Assembly (NCBI GenBank): GCA_017442875.1 | Contig: JAFSPN010000046.1 | Coordinates: forward strand, 64,723 to 103,595 | From: Bacilli bacterium | GTDB taxonomy: Bacteria > Bacillota_I > Bacilli_A > RFN20 > CAG-826 | Direction of reading: 5' to 3' | DNA: 38,873 bases | Shown here: one piece after another, positions 18,105 through 27,579 of the stretch | How the letters are laid out: each line of letters opens with the position of its first letter | Position numbering within the stretch: the first letter of the stretch is position 1 | Made by a program: the position numbers and the translations under genes | The notes under the pieces: model-generated | The model's input: the letters and a program-made list of their open reading frames with translations, nothing else | What the model was told of the DNA's origin: nothing | Databases searched by the model: none

Positions 18105-21100
18105 ATGGATGTTGCCTTTGCTAACGATAAGGGGCACAAAAACCCTCTCAAAGAGAAGACTGAACAGATCTTAAAAAGAATTAGAAACTGGAAGATTCCA
18201 AATTCTTTTTACTACTTTTTAATCCTTATTGCCATCGGTTTTGGTTTCTATTTAATGATGCTCGCAGAAAACGGCTTTTCATTAGCCTATGGTGGCGATT
18301 ATAGTGGCCAATATATCCCTATGGGATATCATATTTGGGATTATTATCACGAATGGATAAAAACTGGCCATTTTACTTTATTTGATCCGACTATTTATTT
18401 GGGCGTCAATTCATTTGGCTCAAATTCCTACTATGGCTTATTCTCTCCATTTAATATCATCATTGTCATTTTCCCAAGATCATTTGTACGCCAAGCGATG
18501 GCGATAAGTTCTGTTATCAAATTGGCCTGTGCTGGCTTGTTCTTCTCCATCTATATGAATCGCGCTTTTAAGGTAAAAGATGCGATTGCTAGAGTATGTG
18601 GCATAGCTTATGCTTTTGCGGGTTGGGGAGCATTTTACCTTTGGTATAACAACTATCAAGATATCTTAGTGTTCTTCCCTCTCGTCCTTTTAGGCATTGA
18701 AAAAGTTCTACAAGAATATAAACCATGGTTATTAAGTGTCGGTGTCTTCTTTTTATCAATATGTAACTATGTATTGATGGTTCCATATATCATCTGTGCC
18801 TTCCTATATGCAATGTTCAGGTTCTTCCAAATGATTAGAACCAAAAATGTAAAAGAAAACTTAATTACATTGGGATATGGTTTTGTTGGCTTCGCTGGCG
18901 GCCTTTTAATGGCGATGATGGTTATGGGCCCCGCTTTAATGGCGACACTATCGTCTCCTAAGCTTGATTCCTATTCATATTTTGGTGAATTGAAAGCTTT
19001 GCTTTTAGATGGTAAGTTTGGAGATTTCTTCAATTTGTTATTCACTTGGAACAAGGCTAAAGATCAACACGGTTACATCATACCTAATAGGGTTCTATAT
19101 CCAATCATTGAATTTTTTGTTCCAGCATCAACATGTCGTACTCTTCCATCATTGCAAATGCAAGATTGGGATTTTGATGACATGGCGGTTTCGTTATGGT
19201 GCTATATACCGTTTATCATGTTCTTAGTTCCCGCTTTAATACAATCTGGAAAAGAAAGAAAATGGTCACATTTTATTGCGTTTGTATTGCTGGTGGTATC
19301 TGTCTTTACTCCGTTCATGTACTACATGACGATGGCGTTCACTAACGCTTATGCAAGGTGGACTTTATTTGTTGCCACTTCTTTAATTGCATATGTTGGG
19401 ATTTACATCAACAAAATACCAAATGTCGCTAGATGGCACATGCACGTCGGCGTTGTTTTTGCTTTAACTGGTGTTGCTGTTTCTTGGATTTTAACTAATA
19501 AATTAGCTGTAGCAAATGTCAATGAACACGGAAAATTTATTCACCGCTTCTTAGCATATAATAATAATGGTAAATTCCTATTTGATTTTACAAACGCCTT
19601 CTTTATCGTTGAGTTGGTTTATATTGTGGGTGTCTATTTAAGCTTGCTTTTTACTTATAACAAAAAAGCTTTCAATATATTAATCACCTCGTTTGTTGCG
19701 TTTGAAGCAATTGTTATGGGCAATCTGGTTACATGGGGGCATGGTTATGACACCCATTACAACAATGGCTATGCCTTAAATGAACGTTTTAGACAAATTT
19801 ATAATAAGATTCAAAAAGATGACAAATCGTTCTATCGCTTATACACCTCAATTGGAGATGATTACAGCGTTAATAACAGCATGCTGAATAATTATGGCTC
19901 TGGCTCATTCTTCCACTCCTTATATAACTATGAAACCGATGATTTTACTGTCTACACAGGAATGAAAGATGGTGCTAAATCCGTTGGAGGTCACTACCGT
20001 GGAAAATATCAAGACTTAGACAATCTACTAGGTGTGAAATATTATTTCATCAGTAAAAACAAGAGCAAATATGACACCATTGAAAAGAATTATCCTGGCC
20101 ACTATACCGCTAATGTGCCGTTTGGTTTTGAAAAGAGCGATAAGTATGGCCTTGATTCCAAAGATTTCATAGTTTATGAGAATAAAGAATTAAGCGATTT
20201 TGGTTACACTTACGACACTTTATATAACGGCAATCTTCCAACTGGCGTTAGAGGAAATTATGGGACAATTACTAATGCGATGATTATGTCTACAACGCCT
20301 CTTATTTCCAAAGAAGATTCTGAAGAGATTGCCGCTAAATATAGCGATATAACTATCAGTGAGGAAAAGCCAAGCACTAGCTCATTTAACGTCATTTCAA
20401 AGAATAGTTCATACAATTGCACTTTCTACGATATTAGAGCTATAACTGGAAAATCTGCTGAAATATATGATATTGCAAAAATACCTACCATCCCGCATGA
20501 TTTTACCCCTACTGCCTATGAAAGAACAGATGGGCAAGGCGGTTCAAAAGCCACGAACTATTATGCTTTCTATACTTCAAAAACAACCGGACAACCATTT
20601 TTAAAAGCAAACACAATCTTTTATGCTTGTGCACCATTTAGTGGGTCAGAAAAATACGATTTCTATTTCATAGATAAAGAAAACAATATCGTGATGTATG
20701 ACTGTCACGATGATAACACCACCGATAACACATCACGGATGCGTGGATTTTATATTAGAGAAGACATCTATGCTATGGCGGTATGTGGAAAATGGTCAAA
20801 AAGTTATTTTCTATCAGACAAAGGCAATGAAATAATTAGCTTCTATGGTGAAAATAGAATAGATTACGAAACAAGAAGAGACGCGATGACTGCTTCACAA
20901 GTTGAGAATGTTAAGTATAGCAAGGATAGATTTACCTTTACTTCTAACTTCGAAAGCAACAAATTCGTATTATCAAGAGTTGCTTATGATAAAGGTTGGG
21001 GCATCATCGCTAAAGACAACGCGACAGGTAAAACACAACCGATTAAAGTATACAAAGCCAACGGCGGATTTGTTTCCTTTGTCGCACCTAAAGGTAGTTA

Positions 21101-21257
21101 TTCATATACAATGACATATCAAACCCCGTACTTATCTATTTCTTATCTTGTTTCAGCGTTAGCGGTAACATCATTCTTTGTTTCTTTTGTGGGCTATCAA
21201 ATTTATCAAGATAGGAAAAGACAACATTATTTAGACAAGATATTTAGAGAAAATTAG
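18105..21257 (+). CDS. YfhO-family multi-pass membrane protein
   Basis: 1050 residues. A cytoplasmic N-terminus, a first membrane segment near residues 35-53, the extracytoplasmic GGDYSGQYIPM loop, about a dozen further hydrophobic segments to residue ~545, a large soluble domain of about 450 residues, and a last membrane segment near 1015-1035 ahead of a basic tail. This is the YfhO layout (GT-C-like fold). In Gram-positive bacteria YfhO has been linked to glycosylating lipoteichoic acid; whether this protein does the same cannot be read from sequence. It starts 1 nt after the rsmI stop, so it is in the same transcript, which ends at the hairpin at 21290. Confidence 0.85.
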   Translation: MDVAFANDKGHKNPLKEKTEQILKRIRNWKIPNSFYYFLILIAIGFGFYLMMLAENGFSLAYGGDYSGQYIPMGYHIWDYYHEWIKTGHFTLFDPTIYLGVNSFGSNSYYGLFSPFNIIIVIFPRSFVRQAMAISSVIKLACAGLFFSIYMNRAFKVKDAIARVCGIAYAFAGWGAFYLWYNNYQDILVFFPLVLLGIEKVLQEYKPWLLSVGVFFLSICNYVLMVPYIICAFLYAMFRFFQMIRTKNVKENLITLGYGFVGFAGGLLMAMMVMGPALMATLSSPKLDSYSYFGELKALLLDGKFGDFFNLLFTWNKAKDQHGYIIPNRVLYPIIEFFVPASTCRTLPSLQMQDWDFDDMAVSLWCYIPFIMFLVPALIQSGKERKWSHFIAFVLLVVSVFTPFMYYMTMAFTNAYARWTLFVATSLIAYVGIYINKIPNVARWHMHVGVVFALTGVAVSWILTNKLAVANVNEHGKFIHRFLAYNNNGKFLFDFTNAFFIVELVYIVGVYLSLLFTYNKKAFNILITSFVAFEAIVMGNLVTWGHGYDTHYNNGYALNERFRQIYNKIQKDDKSFYRLYTSIGDDYSVNNSMLNNYGSGSFFHSLYNYETDDFTVYTGMKDGAKSVGGHYRGKYQDLDNLLGVKYYFISKNKSKYDTIEKNYPGHYTANVPFGFEKSDKYGLDSKDFIVYENKELSDFGYTYDTLYNGNLPTGVRGNYGTITNAMIMSTTPLISKEDSEEIAAKYSDITISEEKPSTSSFNVISKNSSYNCTFYDIRAITGKSAEIYDIAKIPTIPHDFTPTAYERTDGQGGSKATNYYAFYTSKTTGQPFLKANTIFYACAPFSGSEKYDFYFIDKENNIVMYDCHDDNTTDNTSRMRGFYIREDIYAMAVCGKWSKSYFLSDKGNEIISFYGENRIDYETRRDAMTASQVENVKYSKDRFTFTSNFESNKFVLSRVAYDKGWGIIAKDNATGKTQPIKVYKANGGFVSFVAPKGSYSYTMTYQTPYLSISYLVSALAVTSFFVSFVGYQIYQDRKRQHYLDKIFREN

Positions 21258-21289
21258 ATTTATTTTCTCTTGCTTTTATATCCTTTACT

Positions 21290-21314
21290 CCTCTAAGATA
21301 TTAGAGGTTTTTTT
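21290..21314 (+). terminator. Intrinsic terminator after the yfhO-like gene
   Basis: CCTCTAA / TTAGAGG stem with a 4-nt loop, followed by seven T. The typA RBS (AAGGAGGG) begins directly after the T-run, so typA transcription either reads through or starts from a site I could not place. Confidence 0.88.
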
Positions 21315-21330
21315 CTAAGGAGGGACCTGT

Positions 21331-23157
21331 ATGGACATTCGTAATATTGCCATTATTGCTCACGTTGACCATGGTAAAACTACGCTCGTGGATCAACTTT
21401 TAAAAACATCTGGTGCCTTCCGCATAAACGAAGAAGTTAATGAAAGAGCGATGGATAGTAATGATATCGAAAGAGAAAGAGGTATCACTATCTTAGCTAA
21501 AACTACTTCCATTATTTATAAAGACACAAAAATCAATATTCTTGATACTCCAGGACACGCCGATTTTGGTGGTGAAGTTGAAAGAATTATGAACATGGTC
21601 GATGGATGTTTATTGTTGGTGGACGCTTTTGAAGGCACAATGCCACAAACAAGATTCGTGTTAAAGAAAGCTTTACAAGCCCACATCAAACCAATCGTTG
21701 TTATCAACAAAGTTGATAGAAATAACATTGATATCGAAAGAACCTTAGATGAGGTCTTGGAACTATTTATTGAATTGGGCGCTCCAGATGAATTCTTGGA
21801 ATTCCCAACCATCTATACTTCTGGTTTAAAAGGCACATCATCATTAGAGGCTAATGTCTCCACCCAAAAACCAGGTATGGAGGCGGTTTTGGACACCATT
21901 ATCAAGGAAATTCCTGCGCCAAAAGCCGATCCAAACGCTCCGCTTCAACTACAAGTCGCTTTATTAGACTATAACGATTTCGTTGGTAGAATTGGCTTAG
22001 GCACAATCAAAAAAGGAACGATACGTGTCAATGATAACGTTTCTGTTGCTAGACTTGATGGAAGCATTGTTAACTTTAGAGTTATGAAACTCTTTGGCTA
22101 TCAAGGCCTAAAGAGATTGGAAATTGAAGAAGCTTCCGCTGGTGAAATTGTTGCCGTTGCTGGTTTAACAGATATTAACGTTGGTGAAACAATATGTGCA
22201 CAAGGACATGTTGATCCATTACCACCAATTAGACTAGATGAACCAACACTACAGATGACATTTGGCACCAACTCTTCTCCTTTAGCGGGACAAGACGGAA
22301 AGCAACTTACCGCCCGCAAGATTGAAGAAAGATTATTTAGAGAAACACAAAAAGACGTCGCTCTACGCGTTGAACGCATTCCAAACAAAGAATCTTGGGT
22401 TGTTTCTGGTAGAGGCGAACTCCATCTTTCAATTTTAATTGAAAATATGAGAAGAGAAGGCTTTGAACTAGAAGTCAGTAAACCACAGGTCATCATTAAA
22501 AGAATTGATGGCGAAAGATGCGAACCATATGAAGATTTGTTGATTGATGTACCAAACGAATTCGTTGGTGACATTATGATGTCATTAGGCAACAGAAGCG
22601 CAGAATTGATCAATATGGACGCTAGAGAAACAGTCACTATCCTTTCTTACGTTATTCCATCGCGTGGTTTATTAGGCTTTATGACCAATTTCATGACTTT
22701 AACCAAAGGTTATGGCATTATCTCTCATACATATAAAGAATATCGCCCAGTATCCGGTGTTTCATTAGGTGAAAGACAAATCGGTGTCTTAGTAGCCACA
22801 GAACAAGGACAAGCCACTCCATATGCTATTGAGCACGTTGAAGAAAGAGGCACAATGTTCATTGAACCAGGTGTCATGGTCTATGAAGGCATGATTATCG
22901 GCGAAAATCGTTACGATATCGATTTAGCAGTTAACTGTGTTCTTAAAAAGAATCTAACCAATGTTAGGAGCGCAACCAAAGACACCACTGTCGTCTTAAA
23001 GACTCCTCGCAAGATGTCATTAGAAGCTTGCTTAGACTATATCAACAGCGACGAACTCGTCGAGATTACTCCGGCGACATATAGAATGCGTAAAAAGATT
23101 CTCAACACAGCGGAACGTAAAAAATACGATTCACACGTAAGAAGAGGAGAAATCTAA
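21331..23157 (+). CDS. typA: Ribosome-associated GTPase TypA/BipA
   Basis: Translational GTPase related to EF-G, involved in ribosome assembly and growth under stress. G1 AHVDHGKTT (residues 10-18), the switch region RERGITILAKTTS, G3 DTPGHADFGGEVER and G4 NKVDR. Domains II, III and V follow, and the C-terminal BipA-specific domain is present (RNVRSATKD..., ITPATYRMRKKIL). 608 residues, full length. Strong SD AAGGAGGG 8-10 nt before the ATG. Codon use looks like that of a well-expressed gene. It converges on the TrkA-C gene. Confidence 0.96.
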   Translation: MDIRNIAIIAHVDHGKTTLVDQLLKTSGAFRINEEVNERAMDSNDIERERGITILAKTTSIIYKDTKINILDTPGHADFGGEVERIMNMVDGCLLLVDAFEGTMPQTRFVLKKALQAHIKPIVVINKVDRNNIDIERTLDEVLELFIELGAPDEFLEFPTIYTSGLKGTSSLEANVSTQKPGMEAVLDTIIKEIPAPKADPNAPLQLQVALLDYNDFVGRIGLGTIKKGTIRVNDNVSVARLDGSIVNFRVMKLFGYQGLKRLEIEEASAGEIVAVAGLTDINVGETICAQGHVDPLPPIRLDEPTLQMTFGTNSSPLAGQDGKQLTARKIEERLFRETQKDVALRVERIPNKESWVVSGRGELHLSILIENMRREGFELEVSKPQVIIKRIDGERCEPYEDLLIDVPNEFVGDIMMSLGNRSAELINMDARETVTILSYVIPSRGLLGFMTNFMTLTKGYGIISHTYKEYRPVSGVSLGERQIGVLVATEQGQATPYAIEHVEERGTMFIEPGVMVYEGMIIGENRYDIDLAVNCVLKKNLTNVRSATKDTTVVLKTPRKMSLEACLDYINSDELVEITPATYRMRKKILNTAERKKYDSHVRRGEI

Positions 23158-23164
23158 CAAAAGA

Positions 23165-23190
23165 AAAAGGGCCATCACTCTTTTATTTTT
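23165..23190. terminator. Terminator between convergent typA and TrkA-C genes
   Basis: AAAAGGG / CTCTTTT stem (one G-T pair) with a 6-nt loop, then ATTTTTT on the plus strand. The T-run overlaps the stop of the minus-strand gene. Confidence 0.6.
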
Positions 23191-24196
23191 TATCAATATT
23201 GAATAATAATTTAATGTTCTTATAAGGACCAATTAAGGTAACTGTGTCACCTTTTTGGATGATTGTGTCTTTGTTAACGAAGATATATTGATCATTACGT
23301 TTAATAACCACAATGGTAATCTTGTAATTATCATTGAGGCCTGTATCTTTGATCTTGCGATTCGCTATTTCTTCAGGAACTTCTTCAACAAATACTTCTG
23401 TTAATGCGTTCTCACCATAGTTGTTAACTAACTGTATTTCATTTGAACGATCAACCACAATTGTGTCGCTTTTCTTTCCGCCTAAAGAATCCACAAAGGC
23501 TGCGCGAATATCGGTAATAAGACCATAAGCCACAATAACATCGCCTTTAACAAACATTGTGTCTTTACTAACCGATACTCTTCTTGAGCCTCTCTTAATA
23601 GACAAAATAATGAAGGAATACTTCTTTGTTAATTCCATTTCTCGTAAAGTTAGTTCTTGAGCATAATCTGGGATTCTATTTAAAACGACTTCCACAACCG
23701 CGCTTCTACCGTAGTAGTCAATCGCGGTTACGATGTTGGTGTGTCTTGTGCGTTGAGAAGTACTGATGGCAATGTTTTCTAAAATCTTTTGAAATCTCTT
23801 ATTAATTGGAGGAATTTTAAGAGACGCCACGATGAGGAAAAGACCTAGTGTAACGAAAAAGGCAATAAAATACCATCCTTTGGCGCTTGCTTGAGCGGTG
23901 TTAACTTCCGCCCAAATAGAAATCAAAACGTTGATGATTAAGCCCATGATAACGACCGAGAATATGTGGCCTGTATACATACAGGTAACCGCAATTCTTC
24001 TTCTGCGGTCATCATTGGTAATTAATTCGCTTTCAGCGGTTGTGAAGCCAGCGCCTGTGAATAAAGATGCAACTTGGAATTTTAATTTATTAGTGGCTAA
24101 CCCTGTCAACTTAAAAGCAACAGAAAAGATTTCAATCATAAACATGTAGATTGCTACAACGCCAAGGATCAAAGAAATAGCTAGCCAAATACTCAT
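23183..24196 (-). CDS. Membrane protein with two TrkA-C domains
   Basis: 337 residues. Three hydrophobic segments (about 4-25, 65-90, 105-125) precede a cytoplasmic half that holds two copies of the RCK_C/TrkA-C domain, recognisable by the repeated pattern GDVIVAYGLI and GDTVTLIGPY. These small domains bind regulatory ligands in K+ channels, transporters and gating subunits. There is no NAD-binding RCK-N (Rossmann) domain and no clear pore-loop filter, so a transport role is not shown. The conserved N-terminal stretch GLATNKLKFQVASLFTGAGFTTAES is distinctive. It follows the RluA gene on the same strand by 16 nt. Confidence 0.75.
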   Translation of the reverse strand: MSIWLAISLILGVVAIYMFMIEIFSVAFKLTGLATNKLKFQVASLFTGAGFTTAESELITNDDRRRRIAVTCMYTGHIFSVVIMGLIINVLISIWAEVNTAQASAKGWYFIAFFVTLGLFLIVASLKIPPINKRFQKILENIAISTSQRTRHTNIVTAIDYYGRSAVVEVVLNRIPDYAQELTLREMELTKKYSFIILSIKRGSRRVSVSKDTMFVKGDVIVAYGLITDIRAAFVDSLGGKKSDTIVVDRSNEIQLVNNYGENALTEVFVEEVPEEIANRKIKDTGLNDNYKITIVVIKRNDQYIFVNKDTIIQKGDTVTLIGPYKNIKLLFNIDKK

Positions 24197-24212
24197 ATTT
24201 TATACTCGCTTA

Positions 24213-25151
24213 TTATTTTACATAATTCCCATCCATAAGTAAGGAAAATTCTTTTGGCATTGGTGATGTGAATTTAACCAACTTCCCAGTGAATGGGTGA
24301 ATGAAATCTAATTCATAAGCATGAAGACCCAATCTTTTAATTGGATTAGCGGGTTCACCGTACTTATCATCACCAATGATATGGTGACCTTTTTCACCTA
24401 AATGGACACGAATTTGATTCTTTCTTCCAGTATCGATATTGACATCAAGTAGGGAGTACGTGCCATTGGTTTTGATGACTTTATAGTGGGTAATGGCTAA
24501 TTGGCCATCACCTGGTTTTCTAGAAGAATACATCAGATTTTGACTATTCTTTTTCAGATATGTCTTAATTGTGTCGCTCGGTTTTTCCATGACGCCTTCC
24601 ACAATGGCGTAATAGCCACGCTTCTTAACAATATCATTCCATTTCTCTTGAAGAGCCTGTTGAATTTTGACATTTTTAGCAATCATAAACACACCAGAAG
24701 TATCTTCGTCTAATCTGTGAACAACGAAAACACGGTTATGTTTGTCTTTTTGTTGGACATAATCACTTAGCATACGATAGGCCGTTGACGATTTCTCATT
24801 ATCTGACGCTACAGAAAGAAGGCCGCTTGGTTTATTGATAACAATCAAATCATCATCTTCATAAATAATTGGTAGTTTGCTTCTCGTCTTCTTTTTAATC
24901 GGAGAATTAGAAATGATAATTGTGTCTTCTGGATATAATTTGAAATTGAATTGAGAAACAGGAGCCCCATCAACGGAAACGCGATGCGAAGAAAGAAGTG
25001 ATTTGACAGAATTACGAGATTGGCTCTTAAAAGTTTCTAGAAGAAACTCTAAAAGCTCGCATTCCTTTGTCACTTTGTATTCTTTGATGTTGTTATAATT
25101 CTTCTTTCTTGGCGCTTCATGAGCCTTGTTTTTGTTCATCGGTTTTTTCAT
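24213..25151 (-). CDS. RluA/RluD-family pseudouridine synthase with S4 domain
   Basis: Isomerises uridine to pseudouridine in rRNA. An S4-like RNA-binding region (about 35-85, SRNSVKSLLSSHRVSVDG) precedes the catalytic domain with the active-site motif HRLDEDTSGVFMIAKN; the later block RKNQIRVHLGEKGHHIIGDDKYG is also typical. 312 residues. The exact target site cannot be assigned. A second, shorter RluA-family gene lies at 37535. A TATAAT box sits only 8 nt before this ATG and no SD is visible, so the message may be leaderless or the start may be the ATG at codon 5. Confidence 0.88.
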   Translation of the reverse strand: MKKPMNKNKAHEAPRKKNYNNIKEYKVTKECELLEFLLETFKSQSRNSVKSLLSSHRVSVDGAPVSQFNFKLYPEDTIIISNSPIKKKTRSKLPIIYEDDDLIVINKPSGLLSVASDNEKSSTAYRMLSDYVQQKDKHNRVFVVHRLDEDTSGVFMIAKNVKIQQALQEKWNDIVKKRGYYAIVEGVMEKPSDTIKTYLKKNSQNLMYSSRKPGDGQLAITHYKVIKTNGTYSLLDVNIDTGRKNQIRVHLGEKGHHIIGDDKYGEPANPIKRLGLHAYELDFIHPFTGKLVKFTSPMPKEFSLLMDGNYVK

Positions 25152-25159
25152 ACGAGAAC

Positions 25160-25165
25160 ATTATA
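25160..25165 (-). promoter_or_regulatory. Candidate -10 (TATAAT) very close to the RluA-type ATG
   Basis: A perfect TATAAT on the minus strand ends 8 nt before the ATG at 25151. No good -35 at 16-18 nt; that region is occupied by the degV terminator. Confidence 0.4.
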
Positions 25166-25175
25166 CACGCGAGCA

Positions 25176-25203
25176 ATAAAAAAGGCACCAAATTGGCGCC
25201 TTT
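25176..25203 (-). terminator. Intrinsic terminator of degV
   Basis: Minus strand AAAGGCGCCAA / TTGGTGCCTTT hairpin followed by a run of T, about 20 nt after the degV stop. Confidence 0.85.
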
Positions 25204-25221
25204 ATTGTTCTTTTAATGATT

Positions 25222-26115
25222 TTATTTACCATCGCCTTCGTAACGGGTAACTTCTTTACCACGAGCGAAGGTAGCGATGATGCCTGGGCCACAGGATGTA
25301 CCAACGATAGGTCCAATCCAAATGATAGAACATTTGAGTTTGAGTTCTTCTTCCACTCTCTTTTTGAGAAGTTCAGCACGATCCATACACATGCCTTGAC
25401 CAATAACGATTTCATCAGTATCGCCTGGAACGATAACACTCTTAATGCCTTCAAAGATAGCGTTCAAAGAAGCTTTTGTACCTTTAACCTTTTCAATGGT
25501 TAAGTTGTTACCATCAGCAGCGGAGATAAAGATTGGTTTGACACCGATGATATTGCCGAAGAAAGCGGCGGTACCTTTGATACGGCCAGAAGCCTTCAAA
25601 TAAGTTAATGTATCAACGGTCGCAAAGAAGTTATAGAAATTGCGTCTTTCTAAGACCCATTTTTCTAATTCTTCAATCGAAAGACCTTCTTTTTGCTTTT
25701 TAGAAGCGTCGATTGTCAATAGACCTAACGCATATGCGGATGTGAGTGTTTCAACACCAATCATCTTGCGTTCTGGAAATTCTTCTAAAAGTTGTTCTCT
25801 AGCAAGCATGAATAAATTCAAAGAACCTGTTAGTTTGCAAGAGCACGCAAGATAGATAACATCAATTCCTTTTTCAAACAATGGACGTACTTTAGAAATA
25901 ACTTCTTCCATTGAGACTTGTGTGGTTTTAACTTTCTTACCTGCAGATAGCCAACCATAGAATTCTTCTGGGGAATATTCTTTCCAGTCAAGGTCGGCAC
26001 GATATTCTTTGCCATCGACCACTAAACCGAAATAGAAATATTCAATGCCATATTGTTTTCTTGTTTCAGTGCTGAGGTCGGAGCTAGAATCAGTAAAAAT
26101 TTGATATTTTGCCAT
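25222..26115 (-). CDS. DegV family fatty-acid-binding protein
   Basis: About 297 residues. The DegV start KYQIFTDSSSDLS, the loop TTQVSMEEV and the lipid-contact ACSCKLTGSLN segment fit the family (FakB-like). FakB proteins hold a fatty acid for phosphorylation by FakA before entry into phospholipid synthesis; no fakA lies here. The ATG at 26115 is chosen because AGAGGTGAT is well placed; a GTG nine bases earlier lies within that SD. Single-gene unit with terminators on both sides. Confidence 0.88.
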   Translation of the reverse strand: MAKYQIFTDSSSDLSTETRKQYGIEYFYFGLVVDGKEYRADLDWKEYSPEEFYGWLSAGKKVKTTQVSMEEVISKVRPLFEKGIDVIYLACSCKLTGSLNLFMLAREQLLEEFPERKMIGVETLTSAYALGLLTIDASKKQKEGLSIEELEKWVLERRNFYNFFATVDTLTYLKASGRIKGTAAFFGNIIGVKPIFISAADGNNLTIEKVKGTKASLNAIFEGIKSVIVPGDTDEIVIGQGMCMDRAELLKKRVEEELKLKCSIIWIGPIVGTSCGPGIIATFARGKEVTRYEGDGK

Positions 26116-26172
26116 ATATATCACCTCTGGCTAACATTGTGTCAAAACGTATGCATAAAAACTATATAAATG

Positions 26173-26220
26173 AAAAAACGGCATGTTTACAATCGGGGGG
26201 TCAATGTAACATTTACCGTT
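26173..26220 (-). terminator. Intrinsic terminator of the FGGY/ATP-grasp operon
   Basis: Minus strand stem AACGG / CCGTT with an inner ATGTTACA / TGT-AACAT part and a C-rich loop, followed by six T. It lies 25-70 nt after the small ORF stop. Confidence 0.65.
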
Positions 26221-26244
26221 GTTTTTTATTAAATTTAGTCAAAA

Positions 26245-26382
26245 TCAAGCACCATCAATATGGGTATCGCAGATATTACGATCTTTTTTCTGGCGGTTTT
26301 CTTGCTCTCTTTCACGGAACATATCAATGTCTTCGCCAGTAAAGTATCTTTTTCTTCTTTTATGCCTTTTTACGTAATCCAT
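26245..26382 (-). CDS. 45-residue charged protein, coupled to the ATP-grasp gene
   Basis: The ATG overlaps the TAA of the ATP-grasp gene (TAATG), the arrangement of translational coupling. The product begins MDYVKRHKRRKRYFTGEDID and continues with Arg/Glu/Lys-rich sequence to DTHIDGA, ending in TGA. It has a strongly basic N-terminal third and one Cys near the end, with no signal peptide or membrane segment. The reading frame is followed by the operon terminator, and no gene is more plausible on the other strand. I do not recognise a family. Confidence 0.6.
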   Translation of the reverse strand: MDYVKRHKRRKRYFTGEDIDMFREREQENRQKKDRNICDTHIDGA

Positions 26383-27578
26383 TATCTTCTTGCTTCACAA
26401 TACTCTTGGAATTCGTTTACTTCTTCTAACGTATCAAACTTCGCCATGAAGAATCTGTTTCCCATAGCGCCACTTAAAATGTCTGGATAGCGGCCTGAAT
26501 TGCAAATATTATCATGATATCTATTTAAAATTTCTTCATCGTTATGGATATAACTAACCCAGTCTCTTCTAGAAGCACAGGCCGCGAAGTATTTGGGCAT
26601 GCTCATGTCTTGTCTGTTTTCATTGAACGCCATCACATCAGCATAAATTTGATAACAGTTCACTGATTGAGAAAAGTTGATTAAATCTGGTGTAAAGCCA
26701 CCAGCAGGCCTCATGTTGGTTTCAAGAGCGACAATATCGTTGACTTTGCCAACACCTTTTATATCTTTAGTTAACCTAAAGAACTCTAAATGAAAGAATC
26801 TCTTTTTAACATTGAATGCTTTAATAACTTTTTGGCCAATTTCTTTTAAGTCTTCAGGCACTTCTTTAGCGGTGTAATAAAAAAGATCTTTGCCCTCATT
26901 TACCACGTCTGCTACAGAGGGAGGGAAAACGTTTGAGGCACACAAAACGACGTTGCTTTCTTCGTCGCATATGCCGTCAAAAGAGATAATATTACCGGTT
27001 ACAAATCGTTCGCAAATATAAGTGATCCATGATTCTTTTTTGTTGAAAAATTCATCCACGTCCCCACTATTTTCGATTTTAAAGTCACCTGCGGCACCTA
27101 CACCAATATCAGGTTTAATGAATACTGGATAACCAACTTTATCAATAAATTTTAACAGGCTTTCTTTATCGGATACTATTGTATAGTCCGCTACTTTAGC
27201 GCCGGCTTTTTTATAAAGTTCCTTCATTAATGACTTGTGCTGCCAGTATTTGAGTTCGTCCGGTCTAACACCATTTGGAATATTGAAATCGTTTCTTAAC
27301 CAGGAGTCTTTTTCTAGCCAATACTCATTGTTACTTTCTACATAATCAATAATGCCATATTTATTTCTAAAATAAGCTACTGCTTCTCGCTCATTGTCAT
27401 AGTTTTCCATATCATAACAGCAATAATATTCATCAAGACAATCTCTTAACTCACGAGAAATCTCAAAGAAAGAAGCATCGCCGATGCCTAAAACACGGAA
27501 GCCATTGTTTTTAAGAGCTTCTGCAAATCTATAATAGGTTTGTGGAAAATGAGGAGATATGACAATAAAGTTTTTCAT
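26382..27578 (-). CDS. ATP-grasp domain carboligase-like protein
   Basis: 398 residues. The N-terminal pre-ATP-grasp Rossmann-like part (FIVISPHFPQTYYRFAEALKNNGFRVLGIGD), the ATP-binding part with KSLMKELYKKAGAKV and GYPVFIKPDIGVGAAGD, and the metal-binding end ALETNMRPAGGFTPDLINFS give the order seen in carbamoyl-phosphate synthase / peptide-ligase type ATP-grasp enzymes. Such enzymes join a carboxylate, activated as acyl phosphate, to an amine or thiol. The substrate is unknown. Only 1 nt separates it from the FGGY kinase stop and its own stop overlaps the next ATG, so three genes form a tight operon. Confidence 0.8.
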   Translation of the reverse strand: MKNFIVISPHFPQTYYRFAEALKNNGFRVLGIGDASFFEISRELRDCLDEYYCCYDMENYDNEREAVAYFRNKYGIIDYVESNNEYWLEKDSWLRNDFNIPNGVRPDELKYWQHKSLMKELYKKAGAKVADYTIVSDKESLLKFIDKVGYPVFIKPDIGVGAAGDFKIENSGDVDEFFNKKESWITYICERFVTGNIISFDGICDEESNVVLCASNVFPPSVADVVNEGKDLFYYTAKEVPEDLKEIGQKVIKAFNVKKRFFHLEFFRLTKDIKGVGKVNDIVALETNMRPAGGFTPDLINFSQSVNCYQIYADVMAFNENRQDMSMPKYFAACASRRDWVSYIHNDEEILNRYHDNICNSGRYPDILSGAMGNRFFMAKFDTLEEVNEFQEYCEARR

Positions 27579-27579
27579 A

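Noticed and set aside
26260-26490. Plus-strand hydrophobic 76-residue open frame
   Set aside because: Antisense to the coupled 45-codon ORF and the ATP-grasp 3' end, both of which have better starts and composition.
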